From a virus: 49,580 nucleotides of DNA. This document shows positions 1-6,849 of the stretch, in pieces. A program made the position numbers and the translations under genes. The stretch is taken from the IMG/VR virus record IMGVR_UViG_3300021354_000002, positions 1 through 49,580 of that record. One strand, written 5' to 3'. A model generated the notes under the pieces. The model was not told where the DNA came from, did not search any database, and was given only the letters and a program-made list of their open reading frames with translations. Numbering within the stretch: the stretch's first letter is position 1; the number at the start of each line of letters is the position of its first letter.

Positions 1-54
1 AGTTGCAGCCTCATAGAGCTTGGGCGATACATCAGCTTTCTTTATTTCGGTCAT
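1..54 (-). CDS. Duplicate 5' fragment of the 152-residue early protein
   Basis: This is the start codon and first 18 codons of the gene found complete at 49049-49507, present here only because the window ends overlap. The ATG lies at 54-52, preceded by AAGGAGG on the minus strand. It is not a separate gene. Confidence 0.9.
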   Translation of the reverse strand, partial: MTEIKKADVSPKLYEAAT

Positions 55-127
55 TAAGACCTCCTTCTCGGTTATGACAACGTTACAACAACATTGCCTC
101 CTAATACCCCATGTTATTAATAACAGA
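1..127. repeat. 127-bp direct repeat of the window end (left copy)
   Basis: Bases 1-127 are identical to 49454-49580. The copy contains the first 18 codons of a minus-strand gene and most of a 36-bp dyad. A repeat of exactly 127 bases fits the overlap left by a de Bruijn assembler at k=127 on a circular molecule. A true terminal redundancy cannot be excluded from sequence alone. Confidence 0.95.
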
Positions 128-136
128 GAGTATTAG
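101..136. promoter_or_regulatory. 36-bp dyad between early genes
   Basis: The outer arms CTAATAC (101-107) and GTATTAG (130-136) and the inner 14-base palindrome TGTTATTAATAACA (112-125) share one centre, leaving only four unpaired bases on each side. The inner core differs from the dispersed GTTACTAGTAAC element by two compensating changes, so symmetry is kept. It lies in the roughly 100-bp gap between the gene ending at 155 and the one starting at 54 (same as 49507), where a promoter or operator for the AAA+/VWA operon would be expected. Just downstream on the minus strand, GGAGG precedes a three-codon ATG-TTG-TTG-stop, possibly a leader. An operator or a terminator stem are the alternatives. 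Confidence 0.6.
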
Positions 137-154
137 AAAGTAAGCTATTTAATA

Positions 155-373
155 CTACTTATCAAATTCAGACATCTCTCCATCATAGAACCAATTAAGG
201 TATGCGTAGATGCTATGAGTGAAATGATTGTCTAATTCACATTCTTCTTCTTCTAGGTGTGCTTCGTCAAGAGATATTGTCTCAACTTTATCTGAATCTT
301 CCCAATTCATTTCTTCTACCAAGTCTAGTTCATTGGTAGGCTTTCCCATATAAGGCAATGTTTTTAGTTCCAT
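155..373 (-). CDS. Small acidic early protein, unknown function
   Basis: A 72-residue acidic protein beginning MELKTLPYMGK, with a Glu/Asp-rich centre and an aromatic patch near the C terminus (YAYLNWFYDG). The frame is open further upstream, but the ATG at 373 is chosen because GGAG lies 9 bases before it and it starts one base after the stop of the upstream gene. It is the last gene of a cluster of overlapping small minus-strand genes and is followed by the 36-bp dyad. No family was recognised. Confidence 0.6.
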   Translation of the reverse strand: MELKTLPYMGKPTNELDLVEEMNWEDSDKVETISLDEAHLEEEECELDNHFTHSIYAYLNWFYDGEMSEFDK

Positions 374-374
374 G

Positions 375-584
375 TTATTCATCTCCTTCAAAGATAGAGT
401 CTTGGCATGTTTGGCACATACCACTGATTTCATACTCACGTTCTGAGAGAGCATTACGAAATGGAGTGATAGGTTCCTTGCACAAAGGGCATTTCTTCTC
501 TTGAATTGCCTTGATTGTTCCGGGGAATACAGCCTCTATTGCAGAGACCATATCAGGGTGTTTGTTTGACATTGGCGTTTTCAT
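375..584 (-). CDS. Small zinc-ribbon-like early protein
   Basis: A 69-residue protein with two Cys-x2-Cys pairs, CPLC near residue 32 and CQTC near residue 57, spaced as in a zinc knuckle. The segment between them (FRNALSEREYEISGMC) is of a kind met in small phage proteins of unknown role. Its ATG overlaps the stop of the upstream gene by four bases (ATGA), which points to translational coupling. Zinc binding is inferred from the cysteines; no enzymatic motif is visible. Confidence 0.75.
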   Translation of the reverse strand: MKTPMSNKHPDMVSAIEAVFPGTIKAIQEKKCPLCKEPITPFRNALSEREYEISGMCQTCQDSIFEGDE

Positions 585-766
585 TTGCTTGCTACCTTGT
601 TGAGTTTGAGGGTTGTGGGAAGGGTTTTGAGGTGTACACAGTACGTTGCCTCGGTGTGATAAGAGTCGTAAGGAGAGTTCTCCGCTTTGCAGTTCTTGTC
701 TGATTGCTCAATGGTTGCCACTGAACAAGTTGCATTGATACATGCCAGAGTTATGATTAACCACAT
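581..766 (-). CDS. Small exported or membrane-anchored protein
   Basis: A 61-residue protein with a hydrophobic N terminus (MWLIITLACINATC) followed by a polar body with cysteines at about 9, 14, 26 and 43. The N terminus could be a short signal peptide or a single membrane anchor. The lipobox match is poor, because the residue at -3 to Cys9 is Thr. The start at 766 is preferred over an upstream in-frame ATG at 796 because it follows the previous stop (769-771) directly and the upstream one lacks a ribosome binding site. The site for 766 is itself weak. Function unknown. Confidence 0.5.
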   Translation of the reverse strand: MWLIITLACINATCSVATIEQSDKNCKAENSPYDSYHTEATYCVHLKTLPTTLKLNKVASK

Positions 767-768
767 GA

Positions 769-1062
769 TTAGTAGATTTCCCTTGGTGTATCCCATTTGT
801 CAGGTGTGATACGAGTTGATTTGTAATGATCTACTTGAAGAGTCTCTGGATCATTGAGAGAGTTGAGTTCTTGAACCCATTGATCAGCGTTTAAAGCTGT
901 ATAACCAGCTTCTTCCAACATATGCATTGTCGAATGAAAGCTAGTAGTATCAGATACTAAACAACGTACTCCATGATGCCATTCAACATCGGATATACCA
1001 ATGTCAGCAGGACGAACTGTAGCTAGTTCACCCAATATAAAAGCAGAATAACGATTAGCCAA
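769..1062 (-). CDS. Hypothetical early protein with TTG start
   Basis: A 97-residue protein of unknown function containing EWHHGVRCLVSD and a C-terminal half rich in Asn and Asp. The start codon is TTG (1062-1060), supported by AGGAGG five bases upstream on the minus strand, a strong ribosome binding site. No domain was recognised. Confidence 0.65.
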   Translation of the reverse strand: MANRYSAFILGELATVRPADIGISDVEWHHGVRCLVSDTTSFHSTMHMLEEAGYTALNADQWVQELNSLNDPETLQVDHYKSTRITPDKWDTPREIY

Positions 1063-1276
1063 AATAACCTCCTAATAAATAAACAAGGACAGCCGACTGA
1101 CCGCCCTCACCCGAAGGGCGGCAGGCGGTGGCCGCTACCTTTCTAACTTTCCTGACAGCAGCAGCCGTGACTGCCCCCGCCGAAGGCGGTGCAGGCGCGG
1201 ATGTTGCATGGTTAACAAGGAGTGTTACTAGTAACATTTGAAATGTTTCACGTGGAACAATCGAGAGAGCATCCAT
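1055..1276 (-). CDS. Doubtful 73-residue ORF spanning the parS-like site
   Basis: An open frame runs through the parS-like site, a copy of the dispersed palindrome and a GC-rich hairpin island, ending eight bases into the next gene. Its start has no clear ribosome binding site and its composition (Ala, Val, Pro, Ser) follows the GC-rich island. The closing overlap is typical of this cluster, so it may be translated, but it could equally be chance. Confidence 0.2.
   Translation of the reverse strand: MDALSIVPRETFQMLLVTLLVNHATSAPAPPSAGAVTAAAVRKVRKVAATACRPSGEGGQSAVLVYLLGGYFG
1085..1205. repeat. GC-rich hairpin island A
   Basis: About 120 bases of GC-rich sequence in AT-leaning surroundings. 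One stem pairs CCGCCCT (1101-1107) with AGGGCGG (1115-1121). A second pairs CTGC..CCGCC with GGCGG.GCAG around a GAA loop (1171-1194). Its style matches islands at 1684-1835 and 39958-40052. Whether it is a mobile palindromic element, an RNA structure or a replication element cannot be told from sequence. Confidence 0.55.
1224..1235. repeat. Dispersed palindrome GTTACTAGTAAC, exact copy
   Basis: Perfect 12-bp palindrome with T and A flanks, making 14 bp symmetric. It is the copy closest to the parS-like site, only 8 bp away. Confidence 0.95.
1244..1259. promoter_or_regulatory. parS: parS-like ParB binding site
   Basis: The bases TGTTTCACGTGGAACA read TGTTCCACGTGAAACA on the other strand, which fits the widely conserved bacterial chromosomal parS consensus TGTTNCACGTGAAACA at every position. 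ParB of the ParABS chromosome segregation system binds such sites. No ParA or ParB gene was found in this genome, so any partner would be the host protein. That it is used is inference. Confidence 0.75.
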
Positions 1277-1303
1277 GAGATGGGTTATGAGAATTGGTGA
1301 GCA

Positions 1304-1330
1304 TAAAAAAAGATGCTAAGAAGCATCTAA
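1304..1330 (-). terminator. Intrinsic terminator, second of a tandem pair
   Basis: On the minus strand, stem AGATGC (1328-1323) and GCATCT (1316-1311) enclose a six-base loop and are followed by a run of seven T. It lies beyond the terminator at 1382-1403 in the same direction. Confidence 0.8.
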
Positions 1331-1381
1331 TGATGACTAGCATCTATATGATTAGCCCTAAGGGAGGGTGATAGCGAACAT

Positions 1382-1403
1382 AAAAAAAGGCCCCGAAGGG
1401 CCT
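1382..1403 (-). terminator. Intrinsic terminator after the 76-residue early gene
   Basis: On the minus strand AGGCCC-TTCG-GGGCCT is followed by seven T. This is a textbook Rho-independent terminator with a UUCG tetraloop, four bases after the gene at 1408-1638. Confidence 0.92.
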
Positions 1404-1407
1404 GTTA

Positions 1408-1638
1408 TTAGGAAGCTTTCTTAGCACGAGCCTCGCTCTGCGCTTTGAGCTTGGCTTGGAGTTCGCCAATCTTGGTGCAGAGATCGAGAGCCTCCCCTGC
1501 TTCAATGTTGTCGAAGAAGACCATCGACATCCAGACCTCTTTCATGAGGGATTTGGCGAGGGCTACTTGTAACCCTGCTGGCTTCTTGCCACACAATGCG
1601 TTGAAAGCTTTGAAATCGAAATCATTTTGCTGTGCCAT
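1408..1638 (-). CDS. Hypothetical early protein, first of the leftward unit
   Basis: A 76-residue protein with an acidic N terminus (MAQQNDFDFKAF), a mixed middle and a helical, Lys/Ala-rich C terminus. AGGAG stands eight bases before the ATG. It is the minus-strand gene closest to the control region, has its own tandem terminators, and so probably forms a separate early transcript. No family was recognised. Confidence 0.7.
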   Translation of the reverse strand: MAQQNDFDFKAFNALCGKKPAGLQVALAKSLMKEVWMSMVFFDNIEAGEALDLCTKIGELQAKLKAQSEARAKKAS

Positions 1639-1683
1639 TTTGCTAACTCCTATTAAGTTGATAAAGAAGAGAGAATCGCTTCC

Positions 1684-1835
1684 CTCACAAATCCCCCTGC
1701 GGGGGGCTTGGTCGCCTCTGGCGACTTGCTAACGCAACTGGGCTTTAGCCGTGCGTGACAGGTTCCGACGCCGCTTGCGGCTAGGGTTCTGGCGCGACAG
1801 TTGCTTTGGCAACCCCCCAACGGGGGTGGGAAGCG
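1684..1835. repeat. GC-rich hairpin island B
   Basis: At least five short stems are packed in 150 bases: CCCCC/GGGGG (1693-1705), GTCGCC/GGCGAC (1711-1725), GCCGC/GCGGC (1770-1781), TTGC/GCAA (1801-1812) and CCCCC/GGGGG (1813-1826). The flanking sequence is AT-leaning. It lies just upstream of the leftward gene at 1638, where it could be a structured leader RNA or an inserted palindromic element. Confidence 0.55.
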
Positions 1836-1998
1836 CATTCTTTCTTATTCAACTTAATGACAAGGGGTTAGCTGGCACACAAAAGATTCGCATTTCAATG
1901 TCAACGACATTGAGATGGGAAGATAGACATAGCAGGGTACAAGAGCACCTACGACAAACCCTTATGAATAAGAAGGAATGGTTGTGATGGTCAACTAT

Positions 1999-2027
1999 TT
2001 GACACAGTGAACAGTGGGGGCTAAGTT
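1999..2027 (+). promoter_or_regulatory. Possible sigma70-like promoter
   Basis: TTGACA at 1999-2004 is a perfect -35 box, but the hexamer 17 bases later, TAAGTT (2022-2027), matches -10 poorly. There is no gene close downstream before the terminator at 2306, so its use is uncertain. Confidence 0.25.
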
Positions 2028-2210
2028 ACTGCGACTAGTTGGCGTGCTACAAGCGTGCTATCAAAAGCATAGCAGAGCTAGGCTGTGATAGTAGCTATAT
2101 AACAGGGGGGTAGGGGCAAATAGTGAGCATCACAAACTTCTTTAAGGAGTCTTGTAACACTTCTATATGTTTTAAAACAAAAGGGGGTACTGGAGACTAT
2201 TGTTAGTAGT

Positions 2211-2222
2211 GTTACTAGTAAC
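2211..2222. repeat. Dispersed palindrome GTTACTAGTAAC, exact copy
   Basis: Intergenic copy in the control region, symmetric over 14 bp with its T and A flanks. Confidence 0.95.
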
Positions 2223-2305
2223 ATCTATAACTCTTATACCTTCTTATACATGCTCGTCCCTACATGGGACTCGCATACCTAATGAACATCTTATGTAGTA
2301 CTTAT

Positions 2306-2335
2306 AAAAAAGGGTCTCTTTAGAGAGACCCTTTT
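2306..2335. terminator. Bidirectional intrinsic terminator in the control region
   Basis: GGGTCTCT (2312-2319) pairs with AGAGACCC (2324-2331) around TTAG, with an A run before and TTTT after, so it can act on both strands. It would insulate the leftward and rightward units from each other. Confidence 0.85.
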
Positions 2336-2402
2336 AATGTGTGTGTAGTAGAGTAGTACTCCTTCTGCTATCTCTCTTATAGAGATGTCTTCTTACCTAT
2401 AT

Positions 2403-2464
2403 AAACCCAAAGAAAGAAAACAAAACGAAAAAGAGTAAAAAGAAAGCAAAAGAAAGAAACACCC
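2403..2464 (+). other. A-rich purine tract
   Basis: About 60 bases almost wholly A and G with scattered C, no start codon and no stem. Such strand-asymmetric, easily melted runs are found at replication origins and near promoters, but nothing here proves either role. Confidence 0.4.
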
Positions 2465-2539
2465 GAAGACTAACCCTAAAACCTCCTTCAATCTAAAAGT
2501 ATTACTCTTGGTTACAATTCTCCTGATTGAGTGTTCATG

Positions 2540-2568
2540 TTGTAACATCTTTATTGAGGTGATATAGT
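2540..2568 (+). promoter_or_regulatory. Sigma70-like promoter for the rightward structural unit
   Basis: TTGTAA (2540-2545), a 17-base spacer, and TATAGT (2563-2568) match the host sigma70 pattern at 4 and 5 of 6 positions. It lies about 65 bases before the terminase small subunit start and beyond the terminator at 2306-2335. Use of a host promoter fits the absence of a phage RNA polymerase gene. Confidence 0.55.
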
Positions 2569-2632
2569 TCCCAGCAAATTAGCGCAGAAGCGCCAACGGT
2601 GCTTCGAGCACCTTTTAGCTAGGAGCAATCAT

Positions 2633-3157
2633 ATGCATCGTAAGACCTCTAAAGACAGACGCTATGCCAAGAGTCATTGGACTACCAATCAGAAGTTGGA
2701 AGTAGTTACCAAGTACTTGATGTTGGGTAGCATTACCCAAGCAGCCATTGTTACGGGTGTTCCTCTTCAGACTATCAAGACTTGGAAGTACACCGATTGG
2801 TGGAAAGAGTATTGTTTGAAGTTAAAGACTGAGAACATAGAGGAACTAGATGCCAATATGCAAAGGATTGTCTCCAAGTCTCTTAAGGCTGTAGAAGACA
2901 GGATTGACTTTGGTGATGCCCAGTATGATCAGCGTACCGGAGCTATTGTTCGGGTTCCTATCAAGGCTCACGTTGCTTTGAAGATTTCTACTGATCTCTT
3001 GACCAAGAGGGATAAGATTGCTGAAGCTCCTATGAAGCAGGAGATAGAGAAGACCATTGATGATCGTCTTCTTAAACTCTCGGAAGAGTTCTCCAAGTTT
3101 GCTCAATTGAAATCCAAAGCTATAGATGTCGAAGCTATTGAGATTCATCAGCAATGA
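2633..3157 (+). CDS. Terminase small subunit
   Basis: A 174-residue protein taken as the DNA-recognition subunit of the packaging terminase. Residues about 22-52 form a helix-turn-helix of the type in small terminases, with SITQAAIVTGVPLQTIKTW as the core, followed by a helical, charged C-terminal half suited to oligomerisation. AGGAG is placed seven bases before the ATG. It is the first gene of the rightward unit and lies just before the large subunit, separated only by a 28-codon gene. The call rests on the HTH and on position. Confidence 0.75.
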   Translation: MHRKTSKDRRYAKSHWTTNQKLEVVTKYLMLGSITQAAIVTGVPLQTIKTWKYTDWWKEYCLKLKTENIEELDANMQRIVSKSLKAVEDRIDFGDAQYDQRTGAIVRVPIKAHVALKISTDLLTKRDKIAEAPMKQEIEKTIDDRLLKLSEEFSKFAQLKSKAIDVEAIEIHQQ

Positions 3158-3240
3158 CGTTTCCTTTTGAAGAGCCTGAAGACTACCCTGTTGATGATGA
3201 AGACAACACCTTTCCTCTAGGGCCAGAAGGTAATGTCTAA
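3154..3240 (+). CDS. 28-residue acidic peptide bridging the terminase genes
   Basis: The frame starts in an ATGA overlap with the stop of the small subunit and ends eight bases inside the large subunit gene. The product is acidic and Pro-rich (MTFPFEEPEDYPVDDEDN then TFPLGPEGNV). The overlaps on both sides suggest it is translated at least as a coupling ORF that brings ribosomes to the terminase large subunit start. A role of the peptide itself is unknown. Confidence 0.55.
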   Translation: MTFPFEEPEDYPVDDEDNTFPLGPEGNV

Positions 3241-4756
3241 ACTCAATGCTTCAGTCATGGAAGGGTTTGTTAATACGGTTCTTAGGAAGAACTTTGATAG
3301 ACCAGCACCTACACCCGAGTTTCATAAAGAGGTGTGGGAACTTGTTACTAGTAACAATAAGCAGGTAGCCATAGCAGCACCTCGTTACCATGCCAAGAGC
3401 ACAGCAGTAACCCATGCCTATACCCTAGCTTCAGTTCTGTTTAGAGAGTCCCGGTATGTCCTTATTGTTTCAGATACGGTTACACAAGCTGTTCAGTTCC
3501 TCGGAGACATCAAGAAAGAACTCTTGGACAATGAAGACCTTAGATCGTTGTTCTCAGTATCTAGCTTCCCGAAAGACACGGAAGATGATCTCATCGTTGA
3601 GATGGAAGATGGACATACCTTTCGCATACAAGCGAAGGGTTCGGAACAAAAGCTACGGGGACTTAAGTGGGCCAACCTAAGGCCAGACTTGGTGTTAGGG
3701 GATGACATGGAGAACGACGAGATTGTGATGAACAAGGATCGTCGTATGAAGTTTAAAAGGTGGTTCTATGGTGCTCTCATACCGTGTGTCTCATCCTCGG
3801 GCAAGATACGGATTGTGGGGACAATCCTTCATTTGGACTCCCTCCTTGAGAACCTCATGCCATCTTCACAGATTGGTGTACTCAGGGGTGGCCCTAAAAG
3901 CCCTCTTATACGGGAAGACTTGAAGGAGTGGACTAAGGAGAAGCTCCCTTGGAAGTCTGTCAAGTACCGTGCTCATACCGATGATATGAAGAAGCTCTTG
4001 TGGCCTGAGATGAAGTCTGCTTCAGAGTTCAGGCTACAGAGGGAAGACTATGCCCGACAAGGATTGGCAGATGTCTACTCCCAAGAGATGTTAAACATCC
4101 CCTTGGATGTTACTAGTACCTTCTTCAAGACTTCAGACTTCGTTGCCATGAAGCCCGAAGATGAGAAGAAGAGGTTGGTCTACTATGCCACTTGTGACTT
4201 GGCAGTCTCTACTTCTCAACGTGCTGACTACTCTGCTTTTGTAGTAGGAGGTATGGATGAGGATGGAAAGTTGTATTGCAAGCATGTCATCAAAGATCGT
4301 ATGGACGCTTTGGAGATTGTCGATACAATCCTGATGATTCAAAAGGTTTATAAGCCCGTGCTCTTCGGACTTGAACAAGGTACTATTCAAAAGGCTATTG
4401 GCCCTTATCTCAACGAAGAGATGCTCAAGCGTGGTGAATTTGTCAGTACTGTTTTGCTAAAGCCCAGCGGTGACAAGTTGACTCGTGCTCGTAGCATTCA
4501 AGCTCGTATGAGAAGTGGGGCCTGTCGGTTCGATAAGGACGCTGATTGGTATCAAGGCTTTGAGGATGAGTTGCTTCGATTTCCTCGTGATAAGCATGAT
4601 GACCAAGTAGATGCTTGGGCATATTTAGGTCTCATGCTCGACCGCATGTGGGAAGCACCTACCGATAAGGAAGTAGAGTCTGAAGAGTACGAAGCTTATG
4701 TTCGTAGTAATCAAGGAGCTTCCGAAGAAGGTCGCTCTGCAATTTGTGGGTACTGA
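3233..4756 (+). CDS. terL: Terminase large subunit
   Basis: The 507-residue packaging motor. The ATPase domain has a Walker A-like loop APRYHAKST at residues 49-57 and Walker B LVLGDDME at 153-160. The C-terminal RNase H-like nuclease shows D322 in ATCDLAV, D332, E381 in GLEQGT and the HDDQVDAW cluster at 455-462. The length is usual for podovirus terminases. AGAAGG precedes the ATG. The gene carries an exact copy of the dispersed palindrome (VTSN at residues 38-41) and a one-mismatch copy at 4109, both in probably non-catalytic stretches. Confidence 0.95.
   Translation: MSKLNASVMEGFVNTVLRKNFDRPAPTPEFHKEVWELVTSNNKQVAIAAPRYHAKSTAVTHAYTLASVLFRESRYVLIVSDTVTQAVQFLGDIKKELLDNEDLRSLFSVSSFPKDTEDDLIVEMEDGHTFRIQAKGSEQKLRGLKWANLRPDLVLGDDMENDEIVMNKDRRMKFKRWFYGALIPCVSSSGKIRIVGTILHLDSLLENLMPSSQIGVLRGGPKSPLIREDLKEWTKEKLPWKSVKYRAHTDDMKKLLWPEMKSASEFRLQREDYARQGLADVYSQEMLNIPLDVTSTFFKTSDFVAMKPEDEKKRLVYYATCDLAVSTSQRADYSAFVVGGMDEDGKLYCKHVIKDRMDALEIVDTILMIQKVYKPVLFGLEQGTIQKAIGPYLNEEMLKRGEFVSTVLLKPSGDKLTRARSIQARMRSGACRFDKDADWYQGFEDELLRFPRDKHDDQVDAWAYLGLMLDRMWEAPTDKEVESEEYEAYVRSNQGASEEGRSAICGY
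3344..3355. repeat. Dispersed palindrome GTTACTAGTAAC, exact copy
   Basis: Lies in the terminase large subunit gene, read as Val-Thr-Ser-Asn. Symmetric over 14 bp. Confidence 0.95.
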
Positions 4757-4758
4757 TC

Positions 4759-6840
4759 ATGCAACTAAAAGATAAGTTCGACATTAGTAAGTTGGTGTTA
4801 GAAACCAACATTGCTGATCTACTTTGCAAGGCAGACTTGGAAGCCATTGGCAATCAAGTTGTTAAAGATTACGATGCTGACCTACTCTCTCGAAACTCTT
4901 GGGAGAAACGTACTGAAGCCTCCTTAAAGCTTGCTCTACAAGTAGCAGAGACAAAGAACTTCCCTTGGCCTAATGCATCCAATGTTAAGTTTCCTCTTAT
5001 CACTATTGCTGCTCTTCAATATCATGCTCGTAGTTATCCTGTGCTTGTTGATGGTGATCTACCTGTTAAGTGCCGAGTAGTAGGAGAAGACAAAGACGGT
5101 CTTCGTCGTATGCGTTCTGATCGAGTTGAAAGGCACATGTCTTATCAACTCTTGGAAGAGGATGAGGATTGGGAATCGGAGATGGATAAAGTCCTGATTA
5201 CCCAGCCTATAGTAGGATGTGCTTTTAAGAAGACATACTACGATCCTATCCTAAAGCACAACATCTCAGAGAACATCCTAGCCAAGGACTTGGTTGTCAA
5301 CTATTGGACTAAGAGCTTAAAGTCTGCGCCACGGATTACCCATGTGATCCTGATGTCCAAGAATGAAATCTATGAACGTACCATTCGTGGTTTGTGGGTA
5401 GAAGGTATTGAAGAAGGCCGCATTCAACCTGCCTCTTCAAATGTTCTTAATAGCAATCTCCAACTAGCCCAAGACAAGGCACAGGGGATGACTCCCCCTG
5501 ATGGCAATGACGATAGCAACCCTATTGAAATCCTAGAGCAGCATTGCTTTATTGACTTTGATGATGATGGGTATGCAGAGCCTTACATCGTCTATGTACG
5601 CAAGGACAACAAGAAGGTAGCCCGTATTGTTGCTCGGTACTCCAACAACGACATAGAGAGAAACAAGAAGGGAGATGTTCTTACCATCGTGGCAGAACAG
5701 TACTTCACCAAGTATCCATTTGTTCCCTCTCCTGATGGAGGTTTCTATGACCTTGGATTTGGTGTTCTACTTGGCCCTCTCAATGAGTCTATCAACACTA
5801 TTGTTAATCAGCTTGTCGATGCAGGAACGATGGCTAATACCGCTGGTGGTTTTCTTTCTCGCGGTATCAAGCTACGAGGTGGTAACTATACTTTCAACCC
5901 TATGGAATGGAAACATGTAGATTCCACTGGGGATGACTTACGGAAGGGCATTGTCCCTCTTCCTGTCCGTGAACCTAGCCAAGTCCTGTTTACCCTATTG
6001 AACCTTCTTATCAACTACGGTGAGCGTGTTGGTGGTTCAGTAGACATCCTTACAGGTCAGAACCCCGGACAGAATACTCCTGCTGAGACTACCCGCACTA
6101 TGGCAGAGCAGGGTATGAAGATATTCAACGGTATCTTTAAACGTACTTACCGTTCCCTCAAGGAAGAGTTCCGTAAGCTATACCGCCTCAATCAAATCTT
6201 TATTAACGAAAACATGGAATACGTTTCCAATGCTGATGGTGGAGATGGCATTGTCTTGGTGTCAGACTATGAAGGCCCGGTAACGGATGTTATGCCTACT
6301 GCTGATCCAAGCATTACTTCTGATTCTCAACGGCAACATCAAGCCATGTTGGTTGCTGATCGTATTGCCCATACTCCCGGACTCTACAACCGCTATGAAG
6401 CGGAGAAGATGATTCTCAAGGCAGGAAAGATTCAGGATGTTGACAAGCTCATTCCTGATCCCAAAGGCCCCAATGCTGTTCCTCCTCCCATCAATCCCAA
6501 GGTGCAAGTGGAGCAGATCAAGGCACAGGTACAACAAGCTTCAGACCAGTTGAACATGAAGATGGGCTTGATGAAGCTGATGGGAGAAGCAGAGTTGAAC
6601 CAAGCCAAGATTCAAAAGCTCGAAGCCGAAGCAGAAGCAATCAAGATAGGTATTGCTACCGAAGGCGAGAAGATGCGTATCCAAGAAATCAACACTCAGA
6701 TTGCTATGCAACGTGAGCGTCGAGAAGGTATCTTGAGTTCCATAAACACCATGAACGATGTCTATGAGACCATGATGAAAGGCCAGCAAATGATGCAGGC
6801 AGGTGATCAAGGGGGAACACCATCCACACCCCAAAAGTAA
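4759..6840 (+). CDS. Portal (head-tail connector) protein
   Basis: A 693-residue protein, close in length to P22-type portals. It forms the dodecameric ring through which DNA enters the capsid. The N-terminal two thirds has the mixed alpha/beta wing and stem composition of portals, with DGDLPVKCRVVG and the GFGVLLGPLNESINTIVNQL helix. The last 150 residues are a Gln/Glu/Lys-rich coiled coil resembling the P22 portal barrel. The frame opens at a TTG at 4744, but the ATG at 4759, three bases after the terminase stop, is the better start. Position after TerL supports the call. Confidence 0.9.
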   Translation: MQLKDKFDISKLVLETNIADLLCKADLEAIGNQVVKDYDADLLSRNSWEKRTEASLKLALQVAETKNFPWPNASNVKFPLITIAALQYHARSYPVLVDGDLPVKCRVVGEDKDGLRRMRSDRVERHMSYQLLEEDEDWESEMDKVLITQPIVGCAFKKTYYDPILKHNISENILAKDLVVNYWTKSLKSAPRITHVILMSKNEIYERTIRGLWVEGIEEGRIQPASSNVLNSNLQLAQDKAQGMTPPDGNDDSNPIEILEQHCFIDFDDDGYAEPYIVYVRKDNKKVARIVARYSNNDIERNKKGDVLTIVAEQYFTKYPFVPSPDGGFYDLGFGVLLGPLNESINTIVNQLVDAGTMANTAGGFLSRGIKLRGGNYTFNPMEWKHVDSTGDDLRKGIVPLPVREPSQVLFTLLNLLINYGERVGGSVDILTGQNPGQNTPAETTRTMAEQGMKIFNGIFKRTYRSLKEEFRKLYRLNQIFINENMEYVSNADGGDGIVLVSDYEGPVTDVMPTADPSITSDSQRQHQAMLVADRIAHTPGLYNRYEAEKMILKAGKIQDVDKLIPDPKGPNAVPPPINPKVQVEQIKAQVQQASDQLNMKMGLMKLMGEAELNQAKIQKLEAEAEAIKIGIATEGEKMRIQEINTQIAMQRERREGILSSINTMNDVYETMMKGQQMMQAGDQGGTPSTPQK

Positions 6841-6849
6841 GGACAGCCC

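Larger units (their letters stand above)
1639..2632. other. Divergent control region without convincing genes
   Basis: About 1 kb between the leftward and rightward units. It holds GC-rich hairpin island B, a CAATGTC/GACATTG stem at 1896-1912, a direct repeat of GCGTGCTA near 2041-2060, an exact copy of the dispersed palindrome at 2211, a bidirectional terminator, an A-rich purine run and a late promoter candidate. Open frames here are short and lack ribosome binding sites. It is the best candidate for promoters of both units and for an origin of replication, but no DnaA boxes or origin-specific signal were recognised. Confidence 0.6.

Noticed and set aside
1-127. Biological direct terminal repeat of a T7-like phage
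   Set aside because: The exact length of 127 equals a common assembler k-mer and the repeat cuts through a gene and a dyad, so an assembly overlap is more likely. Read data would decide.
1085-1205. CRISPR array
   Set aside because: The stems differ from each other and there are no regularly spaced identical repeats.
1055-1276. Calling the ORF over the parS-like site a firm gene
   Set aside because: No ribosome site at its start and a composition dictated by the GC-rich island; kept only as a low-confidence entry.
1684-1835. tRNA gene or tRNA array in GC island B
   Set aside because: The stems do not form a cloverleaf and no T-loop GGTTCGAATC-type sequence was found in a proper place.
1653-1987. 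Open frames on both strands through island B
   Set aside because: Composition follows the hairpins, starts lack ribosome binding sites, and the frames overlap each other on opposite strands.
2211-2222. Temperate-phage operators implying lysogeny
   Set aside because: No repressor, integrase or attachment site was seen, so a stoperator-like system is only one of several options.
2540-2568. Phage-type single-subunit RNA polymerase promoters
   Set aside because: No recurring long asymmetric promoter motif was found and no RNA polymerase gene is present; the dispersed 12-mer is a palindrome and lies mostly inside genes, so it is not a promoter set.
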